A DNA stretch of 64,000 nucleotides from DASYPQ01 sp036006425 (GTDB lineage Bacteria; Planctomycetota; UBA1135; GCA-002686595): NCBI GenBank assembly GCA_036006425.1, contig DASYPQ010000022.1, positions 474,547 through 538,546 on the forward strand. The letters run 5' to 3'. Positions 42,055 to 51,342 of this stretch are shown one piece after another (within the stretch, counting starts at the first letter, position 1; every line of letters starts with the position of its first letter). The notes beneath the pieces are model-generated. The model did not search any database, was not told where the DNA came from, and saw only the letters and a program-made list of their open reading frames with translations. Made by a program: the position numbers and the translations under genes.

Positions 42055-45000
42055 CTACAGGTCGACGGTGCAGTCGGCGCTCACGAAGAGCAGTCGCGCT
42101 TCAACGTCACGCGGGTTGACCTCCGTCATCGTCGCGAGCGCACTCCGATACGCACCCATCTGCCCTCGATAGCTCTCCACCCGCTCCTGCAACGCATCCC
42201 CGCTCACCGCGTCCGTCTTGAAGTCGATCACGCACGCCTTGCACGCTCGGCCGCCATCCAGCCAGACCACCACGCGGTCGAACGCGCCGCTCCACATCGT
42301 CTCGCCGCCCGCACCTCCGCTCACGATCGTGAACGGCCGCTCGCGCCACACGCGCACCTCCCCCTCCGGCTTCGACAGCGCCTTTCGCGTCTCGGGCCGC
42401 CCCAACGCTGCGCGGAACTCCTTCACCGTCTCGCGCACGAACCGTTCGTCGCCGTGCAACCTTCGTCCGATCGCGAGCAACTCGTCGTCGCTCCGCTCGA
42501 ACGTCTCGATCCATTCGACTTCCTGCAGCAGCCGGTGCATCAGTCTTCCGCGTACCGTCATCGCATCGTGCGGTCGCAACAGGCTCGCGGCGCTGACCAA
42601 GCCGATCTCGTGCTGATTCGAAGGGGCCAGCCGGGCGAGTGAGCGCGGTCTCCTGGAAGGAGCGAGACGCAGGCCGCGGCGCGGCTCAACGGATCCGGAG
42701 GGCTCTCCGGATACATCGGCTCGAGCCGACGCGCCGACCTGCGGGGATGTGGGGACCTTGGCGGAGGCGGCAGCCTTGGCGGACTCGGGGACCCCAGGGG
42801 AGGCAGTGGCTTTTGCGGATGGAGAATTCGGACCGGATGTACCGGCCTGAACCGAGGCACGCGTCTGCACGGATCTACGCGTCTGAACCGATGCACGCGT
42901 CGGCACGGGGCTTCCAGCCTGAGCGGATGCGCCCTCCGACTTCTCGCGCACGGCGTCTGCGCTCGTCGCGCCGAGTTGCTTGGGGAACCACGGGATCGTC
43001 CCCGCGTCGTGCTGCCACGCGACGAACTCGCTGGTCGTCAACGGCGATGCGACTGCGATCAGATTCTCACCGTTCGGTGCCACTCGGAGCGCTCCGCGCA
43101 GAATCGCCGCGTACGTCAGCCCCCCGCCCTCCTTCTCCCGCTCCTTCACGATCAGATCCAGTCGATGCCTCGCGCGCGTCATCGCGACGTAGAGCACGCA
43201 CAGCTCCTCCACCATCCGCCGCTTCGCGACGTCCGCGCGCACGCGCTCGAGCAACGCGTGCGCGGCCGACACCACCTTCGTCAGCCCGTGCGTCACGATC
43301 TCGATCTCCCCCTCCGGATCCGGACGCAGCGTCAGCAGGCGATCCTCCCGCTGCGCCAATCGCCCCTCCAACTCCGGCAACACCACCGCGTCGAACTCGA
43401 GCCCCTTCGCTCCGTGCACCGTCATCACGCGCACTTGGGCGGACGACGGATCCTCCACCTTCGTCTTCCGCACGTGCTCCACGAATGCGCTCGAGCGCGA
43501 GCCGGCGCGCGCTTCCCACGCGAGTGCGAGATCGACGAGTTGGCCGAAGCGACCGACGTCCCACGCGTCGTAGCCGTCTCCTTCGGTCGGTCGAATCGAC
43601 GCGAGCCAGCCGCCGAAGCCTGACTTGGAGAGCGCTTTGCGTACGTCGCGTGCGGCCGCGGACGCACGGGCGCGTGCGAACGACAGCGCGTGCTCGCGCC
43701 TCTCGGTCTCGACGCTCCGGTGCTCGAGGCCGTCGGGGCTCGCGTCGCGCGTTTCATCGAATCCGTCGGCGCCGCCGTCTTCGCGCGCGGAGGGTTCACT
43801 GCTCTTCTTCTTCGGCGACGTCGCGCGCTCGGAGGCGAGCGAGGTCGTGGCCGGCGTTGGGTCCGCGGCGGTGGCCTGATCGAACATCTCCGGCGTCAGT
43901 CCCACGCGCGCTCCGATCGGCGACGTCGCCACGTGGAATGCGGCCGCGAGATCGCCGGGGTGATCGGCGAGGTGCAACAGCGAGAGCGCGTGCAGCACGG
44001 CTGCGGAGTCCGTCAGCGGGTTCCCGCCCTGGTCGCTCGCGGCGATTCCGGCTTCGCGCAGGCGCTGGATCAACTCGGGGATGTACTTGCGCCGTCGCAT
44101 CAGGATCCCCACGCTCGCGAGCGGCGCGTCGGCGAGGATTCCGAGCACGCGTTCGACCGTCAGCGCCAGCGTCGGCGACTCCTCGGGCTCCGACTCCTTC
44201 GCGATCGGCGCGCGCAACAGGAACACGGCTCCCGGCGGTTCTTCGCCGGCTCGACGCGCCGACTCGTGCTTCACGAACGATCGTTGGAACTCCGCGGCTG
44301 CCGCGGCAGCTTCCGTCCGCTCGTCTCCCTTCTCGTCGGTGAACGCCGGGTTCGTCGCAATCGCCGCGAACACCTCGTTCACCGTTCCGAGCACGGCGCG
44401 CGACGAGCGGTAGCTGTCCTTCAGCGTCTGCTCGACCAGATTCGGCCGCTTCGCCGCGAGATCGCCCAACAACCTCGGCTCCGCGGCGCGCCATCCGTAG
44501 ATCGACTGCTTCACGTCGCCGACGCAGTAGAAGCTCTTCTCACCGCTCGCATCCGCCAGGATCGCGTCGGCGATCGGGCGCAGCACGCGCCATTGCACGG
44601 GAGCGGTGTCCTGGAATTCGTCGAGCAGCAAGTGATCGACGCGGCCGTCGAGGCGGTGCTCGAGGTCGAACTCGCGCTCGGCGACGGCGCTTTCCGCTGC
44701 ACTCCCGCCTGCGTCACCGCTCGAGCTCCGCCTCGCGCGCGCGCCCGGCATCCCGCCGGACACCGGCGCGAGCGCCTCGGGGAGATCGCTGAAGTCGAGC
44801 AGCCCGCGCGAGCGCGCGAGCGCTTGGTAGCTGTCTTCGTGGCGCTCGAGCAGCGCGCGCGAGGCGCGGTTCTGCAGCGCGAGCTGCTCCGTCGCTTCGC
44901 GCAACGCACGCGCGACGATCGGGCGCAGGACCTCGAGGTGCTCCGGACTGATCGTGACGCGGTCGTACTGCGTTTCGCCGGCGCACACTTTCTCGGCCAA

Positions 45001-45771
45001 CTTGATCTCGAGCACGCCGCTCCAATCCTCGCGGGCGGCGCATTCGATCAGCCTCTCCTTGCACTTCGCCCAGTAGGGCTTCGGCATCCCGGCGCTCTTC
45101 CCCGACTTCGACGTCGGCAGCGGGAGGAGCGGCAGCGCCGCGACGGCTGCCGCGAGAACGGCGGGCTCGACCGGCGGGAGCGGCTCGATCTTCTCCCACG
45201 CTTCGCGGCGGCTCTCGATCAACGCCTCCCGCCCGACACGCGCGAACTCGAGGAGCTCCCGGTGCACGCTCTGGCCGATCCGCTGGCGCTGCAGGTCGCG
45301 CAGGAGATCGAGCAGCTCGAGCTTCCCGGCTCCCGCGACCGCGTCGGCGACGGCTTCGGCGCGCAACGCATCGCCTTCGGACTCGTCCGCGATCCGCCAA
45401 CCCGGCGGCAAGCCGACGTCGAGCGCGAACAAGCGCGCGAGTTGCGCGAAGAACGCGTCGATCGTCGCGATGCGGATCCGCTCCATCCCGCGCAGGAGTC
45501 GCGCGAGGAGGTCGAGACACTCGTCGGCGCTCACGTCGCGTCCGACCGCCCCGGACAACTCCGCGCGCTTCGCGTCGTCGCGCGCCGCGTCGGCGAGGCG
45601 CGCGAGCACGCGGTCGAGGATCTCGTGCGCCGCCTTCCGCGTGAACGTCGTCGCGAGGATCGAGCCCGGATCCGTGCCGGCGAAGAGCAGCGCGAGGTAG
45701 CGGCTCGTCAGCGCGTACGTCTTGCCGGTTCCCGCCGACGCGCGGACGACGAGGTGCCGGTTCCGATTCAC
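42055..45771 (-). CDS. addA: AddA-type helicase-nuclease subunit
   Basis: A 1238-aa UvrD/PcrA-type helicase. Walker A is RASAGTGKTYALTSRYLALL (residues 10-29), with motif Ia ATTFTRKAAHEI, Walker B LLLDEFQDTAPVQW, motif III GDVKQSIYGWR, and motifs V/VI VMTVHGAKGLEFDAVVLPEL and LYVAMTRARHRLD. The C-terminal RecB-like nuclease has WSGAFDRVVVW, CVIDFKTD and YRGQMGAYRSA. With the partner gene it should resect double-strand breaks for recombination and degrade foreign linear DNA. A low-complexity linker of about 90 residues (Ala/Ser/Pro, with SVQTR repeats, around 42670-42930) is inserted before the nuclease domain. GTG 45771 overlaps the addB stop as GTGA. Transcribed after addB. Confidence 0.9.
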   Translation of the reverse strand: MNRNRHLVVRASAGTGKTYALTSRYLALLFAGTDPGSILATTFTRKAAHEILDRVLARLADAARDDAKRAELSGAVGRDVSADECLDLLARLLRGMERIRIATIDAFFAQLARLFALDVGLPPGWRIADESEGDALRAEAVADAVAGAGKLELLDLLRDLQRQRIGQSVHRELLEFARVGREALIESRREAWEKIEPLPPVEPAVLAAAVAALPLLPLPTSKSGKSAGMPKPYWAKCKERLIECAAREDWSGVLEIKLAEKVCAGETQYDRVTISPEHLEVLRPIVARALREATEQLALQNRASRALLERHEDSYQALARSRGLLDFSDLPEALAPVSGGMPGARARRSSSGDAGGSAAESAVAEREFDLEHRLDGRVDHLLLDEFQDTAPVQWRVLRPIADAILADASGEKSFYCVGDVKQSIYGWRAAEPRLLGDLAAKRPNLVEQTLKDSYRSSRAVLGTVNEVFAAIATNPAFTDEKGDERTEAAAAAAEFQRSFVKHESARRAGEEPPGAVFLLRAPIAKESEPEESPTLALTVERVLGILADAPLASVGILMRRRKYIPELIQRLREAGIAASDQGGNPLTDSAAVLHALSLLHLADHPGDLAAAFHVATSPIGARVGLTPEMFDQATAADPTPATTSLASERATSPKKKSSEPSAREDGGADGFDETRDASPDGLEHRSVETERREHALSFARARASAAARDVRKALSKSGFGGWLASIRPTEGDGYDAWDVGRFGQLVDLALAWEARAGSRSSAFVEHVRKTKVEDPSSAQVRVMTVHGAKGLEFDAVVLPELEGRLAQREDRLLTLRPDPEGEIEIVTHGLTKVVSAAHALLERVRADVAKRRMVEELCVLYVAMTRARHRLDLIVKEREKEGGGLTYAAILRGALRVAPNGENLIAVASPLTTSEFVAWQHDAGTIPWFPKQLGATSADAVREKSEGASAQAGSPVPTRASVQTRRSVQTRASVQAGTSGPNSPSAKATASPGVPESAKAAASAKVPTSPQVGASARADVSGEPSGSVEPRRGLRLAPSRRPRSLARLAPSNQHEIGLVSAASLLRPHDAMTVRGRLMHRLLQEVEWIETFERSDDELLAIGRRLHGDERFVRETVKEFRAALGRPETRKALSKPEGEVRVWRERPFTIVSGGAGGETMWSGAFDRVVVWLDGGRACKACVIDFKTDAVSGDALQERVESYRGQMGAYRSALATMTEVNPRDVEARLLFVSADCTVDL

Positions 45772-48536
45772 GCGACTTCCCCCTCGCCGCTCTCGTCCGC
45801 GTCGTCCTCGTCCGCGCCCGCGAGGAGGCCCTGGCCCGCGATCGCGAGCAGGATCGGATCGTCGGGGAATCGTCCGAGGTCGTCGAACTCGCCGCGGCGC
45901 ACGCACCGGACGACTTCGCGCGCGGCTTCGAGCGCGGATTCGATGTCCAGCGCGCTCCACGGCGCCATCGCGACGCCCGTGCCGGCCTCGTCCATCCCGA
46001 TCTTGAAGTAGCCGAGCGCAGGCTCTCCCGCGAGTCCGAGCTCGCGCGCGAGCAGCGTGTAGAGCGGGAGCTGCAGCTCGCACCATGTGCCGTCGCGCTT
46101 GCGGTGCGCGCTCGCCGGATCCTTCGTGGACGAACCCGTCTTGTAGTCGAGGATCGCCCACTCGACCGACTTCCCGGGCTGTTCGCGCACGTCGATGCGG
46201 TCGATCGTGCCGCGCAACCGCATCGGCGCTTCGCCGGGTGCCATCGCGAGCTCCACGCGCTCCTTCGGCCGCCATTCGACCTCGCGGATCCTCCATCCGT
46301 CGCGCGCGCGCTGCGCCTGCTCGCGCGCGAAGAACGCGAGACGGAACGCGAGCTGCGCGAGCTGGAGTCCGACGGCCGGCTGCGGACGCGCGCCGAAGCG
46401 CGCCACGGCGAGCGATTCCACCTCGACGCGCAGCCAGCGCTCGATCTCGCGCTCGTCCGTCGAGTCGCGAAGATCGCTCCGCCCGAACGCCTCGAGGACC
46501 GCGTGCGCGAAGCTCCCGAACGCGAGCGGATCCATCTCGCGCGCCGCGTCGTCCACCGATTCGAGTCCGAGCACGTGCTCGAGGTAGAAGGCGTAGGGCG
46601 AGCGCAGGTAGTGCCCGAACGCGGTCACGCGCATCGACTCGACGGCGGGAAACGGCTCGATGCGCGGAAGCGCGTACGCGCTCCGCTTCGCGTCCGGGCG
46701 AGGCGCGCGCGCACGGCTTCCATCCGACGATCGACGCCATTGCGCCACGCGCGCCAGCAGCTCCGTCTTCGGGACGTGGAAGGCGAGCCGGCTCGGGAGC
46801 AGTGGATCGCCCGTGCGGCTCCGCCGTCCCGAGACGAACACGACGGCCGCCTTCGATTTCAGGAGCACGCTGGCCGCGTACACATCGCGCGCGATGCGGT
46901 CCTCGGCGCACGGAAGACCGAGCTTCTTGCGCACGCGGTCCGGCAGGAATGGATCGTCGCGGCGCGAGCGCGGTACGAAGCCTTCCTGGAACCCGGTGAC
47001 GACGAGGGCGTTCGCTTCGTCGAGCGGGAGCTCGAGCCAGCCGAGGAGCTCGATCGCGGACTCGCCGGAGATCGGCGATCGCGGAGGGATCGACGCGCCG
47101 CCGCTGCTCGCGAGCGCGAGCTCGATCGCCTCCGCGGCGGATGACGGCGTCGCGGCGAGAGCGCCGGGGAGGTCCTCGATCTCCGCGAGAGCGTCCGAGA
47201 GCGCCGACAGCGCCGCCGCGAGGAGGCGCTCGCCTTCGTGCGACGGATCGATCGGCGACGAGTAGATCGAGCCGAGGAACCAGCGGATCGGTGGAATCCA
47301 TTCCGCGAGCGGCCGCGGCTCGAGCGACGCGAGATCGCCTAGCAGTCCGAGCACCGCGGCGTGCACGGCGCGGACGGCGGCGTCCTTCCCGCGCAGCCAG
47401 TTCCCGTCGACGACGCCGGGGAGGTGCAGCTCGTGGTAGCCGTCGAGCGTCGACGCGACGTCGACGTCGACGCGCGCGCGCACGGCGGCCTCGAAGTCGG
47501 GATGGCGGACGAGCGCCGCGTACGCGCCGAACGCGCGCCGCGCCAGCCACGCCGCGAGCTCCTCGAGCAGCCGGTGCGGCCGCGTCTGCGCGAGCGGCGT
47601 GCCCGCGGCGTGGTGAGCGGCGATGCCTTCGTCCGCGAGGCGGCGTTCGACGTGCGGCGCGACTTCCTCGTCGCAGATCCCGATCGTGACGTCCTCGGCC
47701 GCGAAGCGCCCGCCGAGAGCATCGAGGATCTCGATCGCGCGCTCGGCCTGCGCCTCGGGACCGTCGACGACGTGCCAGCGGTGGGGCGGGAGCTCGAGGT
47801 CGCGATCCCTCCACGCTTCCGTGCGGAGGCATCCGAGCTCGTCGAACGTGTCGGCTTCCGTCTCCGGAGCGAGCACGAGAGCCGTGACGCGCCCGCCGAG
47901 TCGCTGCACGAGCTGACGCAGGAGGCGGTTCATGTCCGCGACGCCGACGAGGAGCACGCGGCGCTCCGCGTCGATCTCCCCGGCGTCGATCGCCGCGAAG
48001 CGCGATTCGTGCGGATCGGCGAGGCCGAGTCCGTCGAGGATCGCGCGCCAACGCCTCTGCGCGTCGAAGAGGACGTCGAACCGGCGCGCCTCGCGTCCCT
48101 CCGCGAGGCGGTCGAACGAGAGTCCCTCCTGCGCGAGCTCCGCGTGCAGCGCGCGGACGGTCTCCGCGAGCGCGAGCGTGCCGCGCAGATCGCTTTTTTC
48201 TGGCGGGCGCGCCGCGAGGTGCTCGAGCCGCGCGCGCGGGAGCTCGGACAAGCTGCGCGCCCACGCGAGCGTGCGCGCGAGGCGCCCGGCGACGGGACGG
48301 TGCGTGAGCACCATCTCGTCGATCAGCTCGCCTTGCGTCAGGATCCGCGGCGGCGTCCACGACGGCTTCGCGCGCAACGCGAGCTTCTCGCGCAGCGTGC
48401 GCGCCGCGCGCGAACCGGGGAGCGCGACGAGGAAGGCGCCGAGGTCCTCGCCGTGGTGGTCGAGGATCCACCTTGCCGAGCGGTCGAGCGCGGCTCCTTC
48501 CCAGCCGAGGAAGACGCGCTCGGCGACGCCCGTCAT
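45768..48536 (-). CDS. addB: AddB-type nuclease subunit
   Basis: A 922-aa protein. The N-terminal part is a degenerate helicase-like fold without Walker A. Recognisable AddB segments are LVVTGFQEGFVP, VRKKLGLPCAEDRIARDVYAA, and a C-terminal PD-(D/E)XK nuclease with FGHYLRSPYAFYLEHVLGLE, GSFAHAVLEAFGRS, GTIDRIDV and WAILDYKTGSS, then QLPLYTLLA. There are no cysteines at the positions of the iron-sulfur cluster of Bacillus AddB, which matches the alphaproteobacterial AddB type. It overlaps addA by 4 bp. It lies 24 bp downstream of the metzincin gene, on the same strand. Confidence 0.87.
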   Translation of the reverse strand: MTGVAERVFLGWEGAALDRSARWILDHHGEDLGAFLVALPGSRAARTLREKLALRAKPSWTPPRILTQGELIDEMVLTHRPVAGRLARTLAWARSLSELPRARLEHLAARPPEKSDLRGTLALAETVRALHAELAQEGLSFDRLAEGREARRFDVLFDAQRRWRAILDGLGLADPHESRFAAIDAGEIDAERRVLLVGVADMNRLLRQLVQRLGGRVTALVLAPETEADTFDELGCLRTEAWRDRDLELPPHRWHVVDGPEAQAERAIEILDALGGRFAAEDVTIGICDEEVAPHVERRLADEGIAAHHAAGTPLAQTRPHRLLEELAAWLARRAFGAYAALVRHPDFEAAVRARVDVDVASTLDGYHELHLPGVVDGNWLRGKDAAVRAVHAAVLGLLGDLASLEPRPLAEWIPPIRWFLGSIYSSPIDPSHEGERLLAAALSALSDALAEIEDLPGALAATPSSAAEAIELALASSGGASIPPRSPISGESAIELLGWLELPLDEANALVVTGFQEGFVPRSRRDDPFLPDRVRKKLGLPCAEDRIARDVYAASVLLKSKAAVVFVSGRRSRTGDPLLPSRLAFHVPKTELLARVAQWRRSSDGSRARAPRPDAKRSAYALPRIEPFPAVESMRVTAFGHYLRSPYAFYLEHVLGLESVDDAAREMDPLAFGSFAHAVLEAFGRSDLRDSTDEREIERWLRVEVESLAVARFGARPQPAVGLQLAQLAFRLAFFAREQAQRARDGWRIREVEWRPKERVELAMAPGEAPMRLRGTIDRIDVREQPGKSVEWAILDYKTGSSTKDPASAHRKRDGTWCELQLPLYTLLARELGLAGEPALGYFKIGMDEAGTGVAMAPWSALDIESALEAAREVVRCVRRGEFDDLGRFPDDPILLAIAGQGLLAGADEDDADESGEGEVA

Positions 48537-48560
48537 GCGCTGAGTCTAGACGACTCGACG

Positions 48561-50291
48561 CTACGGACAGAACGGGACGGCGAGCGCCTCGGTCAGGTTG
48601 TAGAGTCCGCCGCCGCCCGCCGGATCGCGGTAGTAGGCCTGGAAGTTCCAGAGCGTCCCCGGCTCGATCTTGCCCGGCCCGCTTCCCGCGGGCGCGTGTG
48701 TGAAATCGAGGAGGCGGCTCACGGATCCGCCCGGGCCGCTGTTCAGCGCGGGCAGGAGGCGGAAGACGTTCCCGCCGACGCAGCGGAAGCCCTGGCCTTG
48801 CGCGACCTGGACCTGGGTGTCGCCGTAGAAGAAGAGCACCGTCTTGTTCGCCGGGAGCTGGCTCGCGGTCAGCGTGAACGTGTTCGCCGCGATGCTCGAG
48901 GAGCCGGTTCCCGCGAGAGCGCCGGGGAGACCGGTCGTGTTGAACGTCGCCGGGCAGTAGCTCGTGGGACCCGTGCACCACGGACCGATGCACGACGCTT
49001 CCGCGCGCTGTCGCATGATCGTCACGCACTCGGGCGCGAAGTACGGATAGATGTTGTTCAATCCGTTCGGGCACAGGTGGCAGTAGCTCATGAGCGTGCC
49101 GTTCGTGATGCACACCTGCTGCGTCTGGCAATTGCCGAAGTAGCCCGGGGGCGCGCACTGGTCGATCGGCGGGCAGAAGTCGTGCGTGTGCGGCGTGCCG
49201 AAGTTGTGGCCCGTCTCGTGCGTGAACACCATGAAGTCCCAGTTGCTCGGACCCTGGACGACCGGGAACTGCGTCAGGCCCGTGACGCGCGTGATGTTCC
49301 CGCTCACCGCGAACCCGTACGTCGGATCGCACAGCACGTCGAGCCAGGCGACGCCGCCGCCGAGGTCGGCGCCCGACAGGAAGTTCGCGAGATTCGCGCC
49401 GTTCGGGAGGTTGCCCGCCCACGCGCCCTGGAATTCGTACAGGAGGTCGATGCTCGATCCTCCGATGTCCTGCGACGTCCACGGGTCGCTCGGGTTCGTG
49501 TAGTAGGCGATGTAGACGCGCTGGAGCACCGTGTTGACCTGCTCGACGTAGCGCGCGCTCCCGGCGGCGAAGAGCTGCGTGACGTACGCCTGCTCGGCGG
49601 CGAGGTTGTTGCCGAAGTCCTGGAAGAGCTGGTAGTCGGTCTCGAGCGCCATGCGGCACGTCAACGTCGTCGGCGTGAGCATCGAGGATCCCCCGCGCGG
49701 CGATCCGGCACGCAGCGGGAACAAGCCGCGTCCGGGGACGACGAGCTCGTCGCTCGCGCAACCCGGAGGCCGGGCGCCGTGCGCGAGGAGCGTGCTCTCG
49801 GACACGAGCAGGGAAGTGCTGCGCGACCAGTCGCGCGCTTCCCCCGGCATCGCGAGCAGGTGGAAGGTCTCGCTCCCGCGCCGGATCCAGCCGCGGGATC
49901 CGAGCGTCGAGAAGGCGAGGTAGACGTCCGAGTCCGCGGCGCCGGCGATGCGGCCGGCGAGCATCGCCGATCCCCCGTCGAGCTGCCGCGCGGGCGCGCC
50001 GTCGACGCGCACGACGAGCTCCGAGTCGTCGAGGGCGACGCGACGGAGGTCGAGATCGACGAGCGAGCCGTCCGGAAGCGGCACGCCGGTCATGAGGACG
50101 CGCTCGCTTTCGGCGAGCGACGCGCTCTCGTCGGCGAGCAGCGCGAGCTCCAGGCCGACGCCGTCGGGGCCATGGTCGGCGAGCACGGCCATCGGGAAGC
50201 GAGCCTGGCACGTCGTCTCGTGGGACGCGGCGTTCGCGAGGGCTCCGGACGCGAGAATCGTGAGGGCGGACAGAGATCGAATCGGATGCAT
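48561..50291 (-). CDS. Secreted metzincin-type metalloprotease with C-terminal domain
   Basis: A 576-aa exported protease. Signal peptide (LSALTILASGALANAAS), propeptide-like region to about residue 205, then a reprolysin-type catalytic domain with the metzincin motif HETGHNFGTPH (residues 358-368) and the Met-turn GTLMSYCH. Many cysteines (CPPIDQCAPPGYFGNC) suggest disulfide bonding outside the cell. From about 444 it carries the second subtype of the shared C-terminal domain (TSYCPATFN, SSSIAANTFTLTASQLP, GQGFRCVGGNVFRLLP, YYRDP). It is a likely nutrient-scavenging or self-processing enzyme. It precedes addB by 24 bp on the same strand. Confidence 0.88.
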   Translation of the reverse strand: MHPIRSLSALTILASGALANAASHETTCQARFPMAVLADHGPDGVGLELALLADESASLAESERVLMTGVPLPDGSLVDLDLRRVALDDSELVVRVDGAPARQLDGGSAMLAGRIAGAADSDVYLAFSTLGSRGWIRRGSETFHLLAMPGEARDWSRSTSLLVSESTLLAHGARPPGCASDELVVPGRGLFPLRAGSPRGGSSMLTPTTLTCRMALETDYQLFQDFGNNLAAEQAYVTQLFAAGSARYVEQVNTVLQRVYIAYYTNPSDPWTSQDIGGSSIDLLYEFQGAWAGNLPNGANLANFLSGADLGGGVAWLDVLCDPTYGFAVSGNITRVTGLTQFPVVQGPSNWDFMVFTHETGHNFGTPHTHDFCPPIDQCAPPGYFGNCQTQQVCITNGTLMSYCHLCPNGLNNIYPYFAPECVTIMRQRAEASCIGPWCTGPTSYCPATFNTTGLPGALAGTGSSSIAANTFTLTASQLPANKTVLFFYGDTQVQVAQGQGFRCVGGNVFRLLPALNSGPGGSVSRLLDFTHAPAGSGPGKIEPGTLWNFQAYYRDPAGGGGLYNLTEALAVPFCP

Positions 50292-50355
50292 GGAAGTCTC
50301 CTGGCGCAGGGGGTCGACCCGAGACTATCCGAGGTCGCGCACCCCGGCTACGCGG

Positions 50356-51333
50356 TCAGGGGACGAGAATCGTCGAACCGGTCGTCTTCCGCGCCTCGAG
50401 ATCGCGGTGCGCGCGCGCCGCCTCGGCGAGCGGGATCGCACGCTCCACCTTCACGGCGACGATCCCCTTCTCGATCACCTCGAACAACGCGCGCGCGCTC
50501 GCGACCAGGTCCTCGCGCTTCGCCGTGTAGTCCGGAAGGCCGGGCCGCGTCAGGAAGAGCGATTTCCGCGCGAGCAGTGAGACGTCGAGCGGAGCGACGT
50601 GGCCCGAGGATTGCCCGAACAGCGCCACGGTTCCGAGCGGCGCCGCGCACTCGATCGATCCCAGGAACGTGTCCCTGCCGACCGAGTCGTAGACGACATG
50701 CACGCCTGCGCCGTCGGTGATCTCGGCCACGCGCGCGACGAAGTTCTCCTTCGTGTACACGATCGCGTGGTCGCATCCGTTCGCGCGCGCGCGTGCGGCC
50801 TTCTCCTCCGAGCCGACGGTGCCGATCACGGTCGCGCCGAGGTGCTTTGCCCACGGACACAGGATCGACCCGACTCCGCCCGCCGCGGCGTGGAAGAGGA
50901 TCCGGTGCCCCTTCTCGACGCGGAACACGCGGCGCAGCAGGTACTCCGCCGTCATCCCCTTGAGCATCCCGGCCGCGGCGACGTCCGCGGCGATCGCCTT
51001 CGGGAGCTTCACGACCCGATCGGCGGGGATCGCGCGCACGGCGGCGTACGCGCCGAGCGGGCGCGAGGCGTAGGCGACGCGGTCGCCGATCGCGAGCTCG
51101 GACACGCCCGCACCGATCGCCTCGACGACGCCGGCGCCCTCCATCCCGGGAACGAACGGGTAGCGCGGGGGCGTGTACCAGCCCGCGCGGAAATAGACGT
51201 CGATGTAGTTGACGCCGATCGCGGTGTGCCGGACGAGGACCTCGCCTCTCGCCGGCGCGGGCACGTCGATCTCCTCCCACGAGAGTGCCTCGGCACCGCC
51301 CTTCGCGTGCACGACGATCGCGTGCGTCCTCAT
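50356..51333 (-). CDS. qor: Quinone oxidoreductase (zinc-free MDR family)
   Basis: A 325-aa NADPH-dependent reductase of the MDR superfamily. It has GVNYIDVYFRAGWY, PGMEGAGVVEAIGAGV, the nucleotide-binding AAAGGVGSILCPWAKHLGATVIGTVGS, and DSVGRDTF; there are no zinc-binding cysteines in the usual lobe. It resembles QorA, which reduces quinones by one electron. It starts 9 bp after the kinase-like gene, so the two are probably one transcript. The electron donor and target are not indicated. Confidence 0.92.
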   Translation of the reverse strand: MRTHAIVVHAKGGAEALSWEEIDVPAPARGEVLVRHTAIGVNYIDVYFRAGWYTPPRYPFVPGMEGAGVVEAIGAGVSELAIGDRVAYASRPLGAYAAVRAIPADRVVKLPKAIAADVAAAGMLKGMTAEYLLRRVFRVEKGHRILFHAAAGGVGSILCPWAKHLGATVIGTVGSEEKAARARANGCDHAIVYTKENFVARVAEITDGAGVHVVYDSVGRDTFLGSIECAAPLGTVALFGQSSGHVAPLDVSLLARKSLFLTRPGLPDYTAKREDLVASARALFEVIEKGIVAVKVERAIPLAEAARAHRDLEARKTTGSTILVP

Positions 51334-51342
51334 CCGCCGGAG

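Noticed and set aside
45772..50211. The addA frame stays open upstream through addB and the metzincin gene, suggesting one giant protein
   Set aside because: The upstream part is Arg/Ala-rich and out of frame with recognised addB and protease motifs; GTG 45771 overlaps the addB stop, and Walker A begins eleven codons after it.
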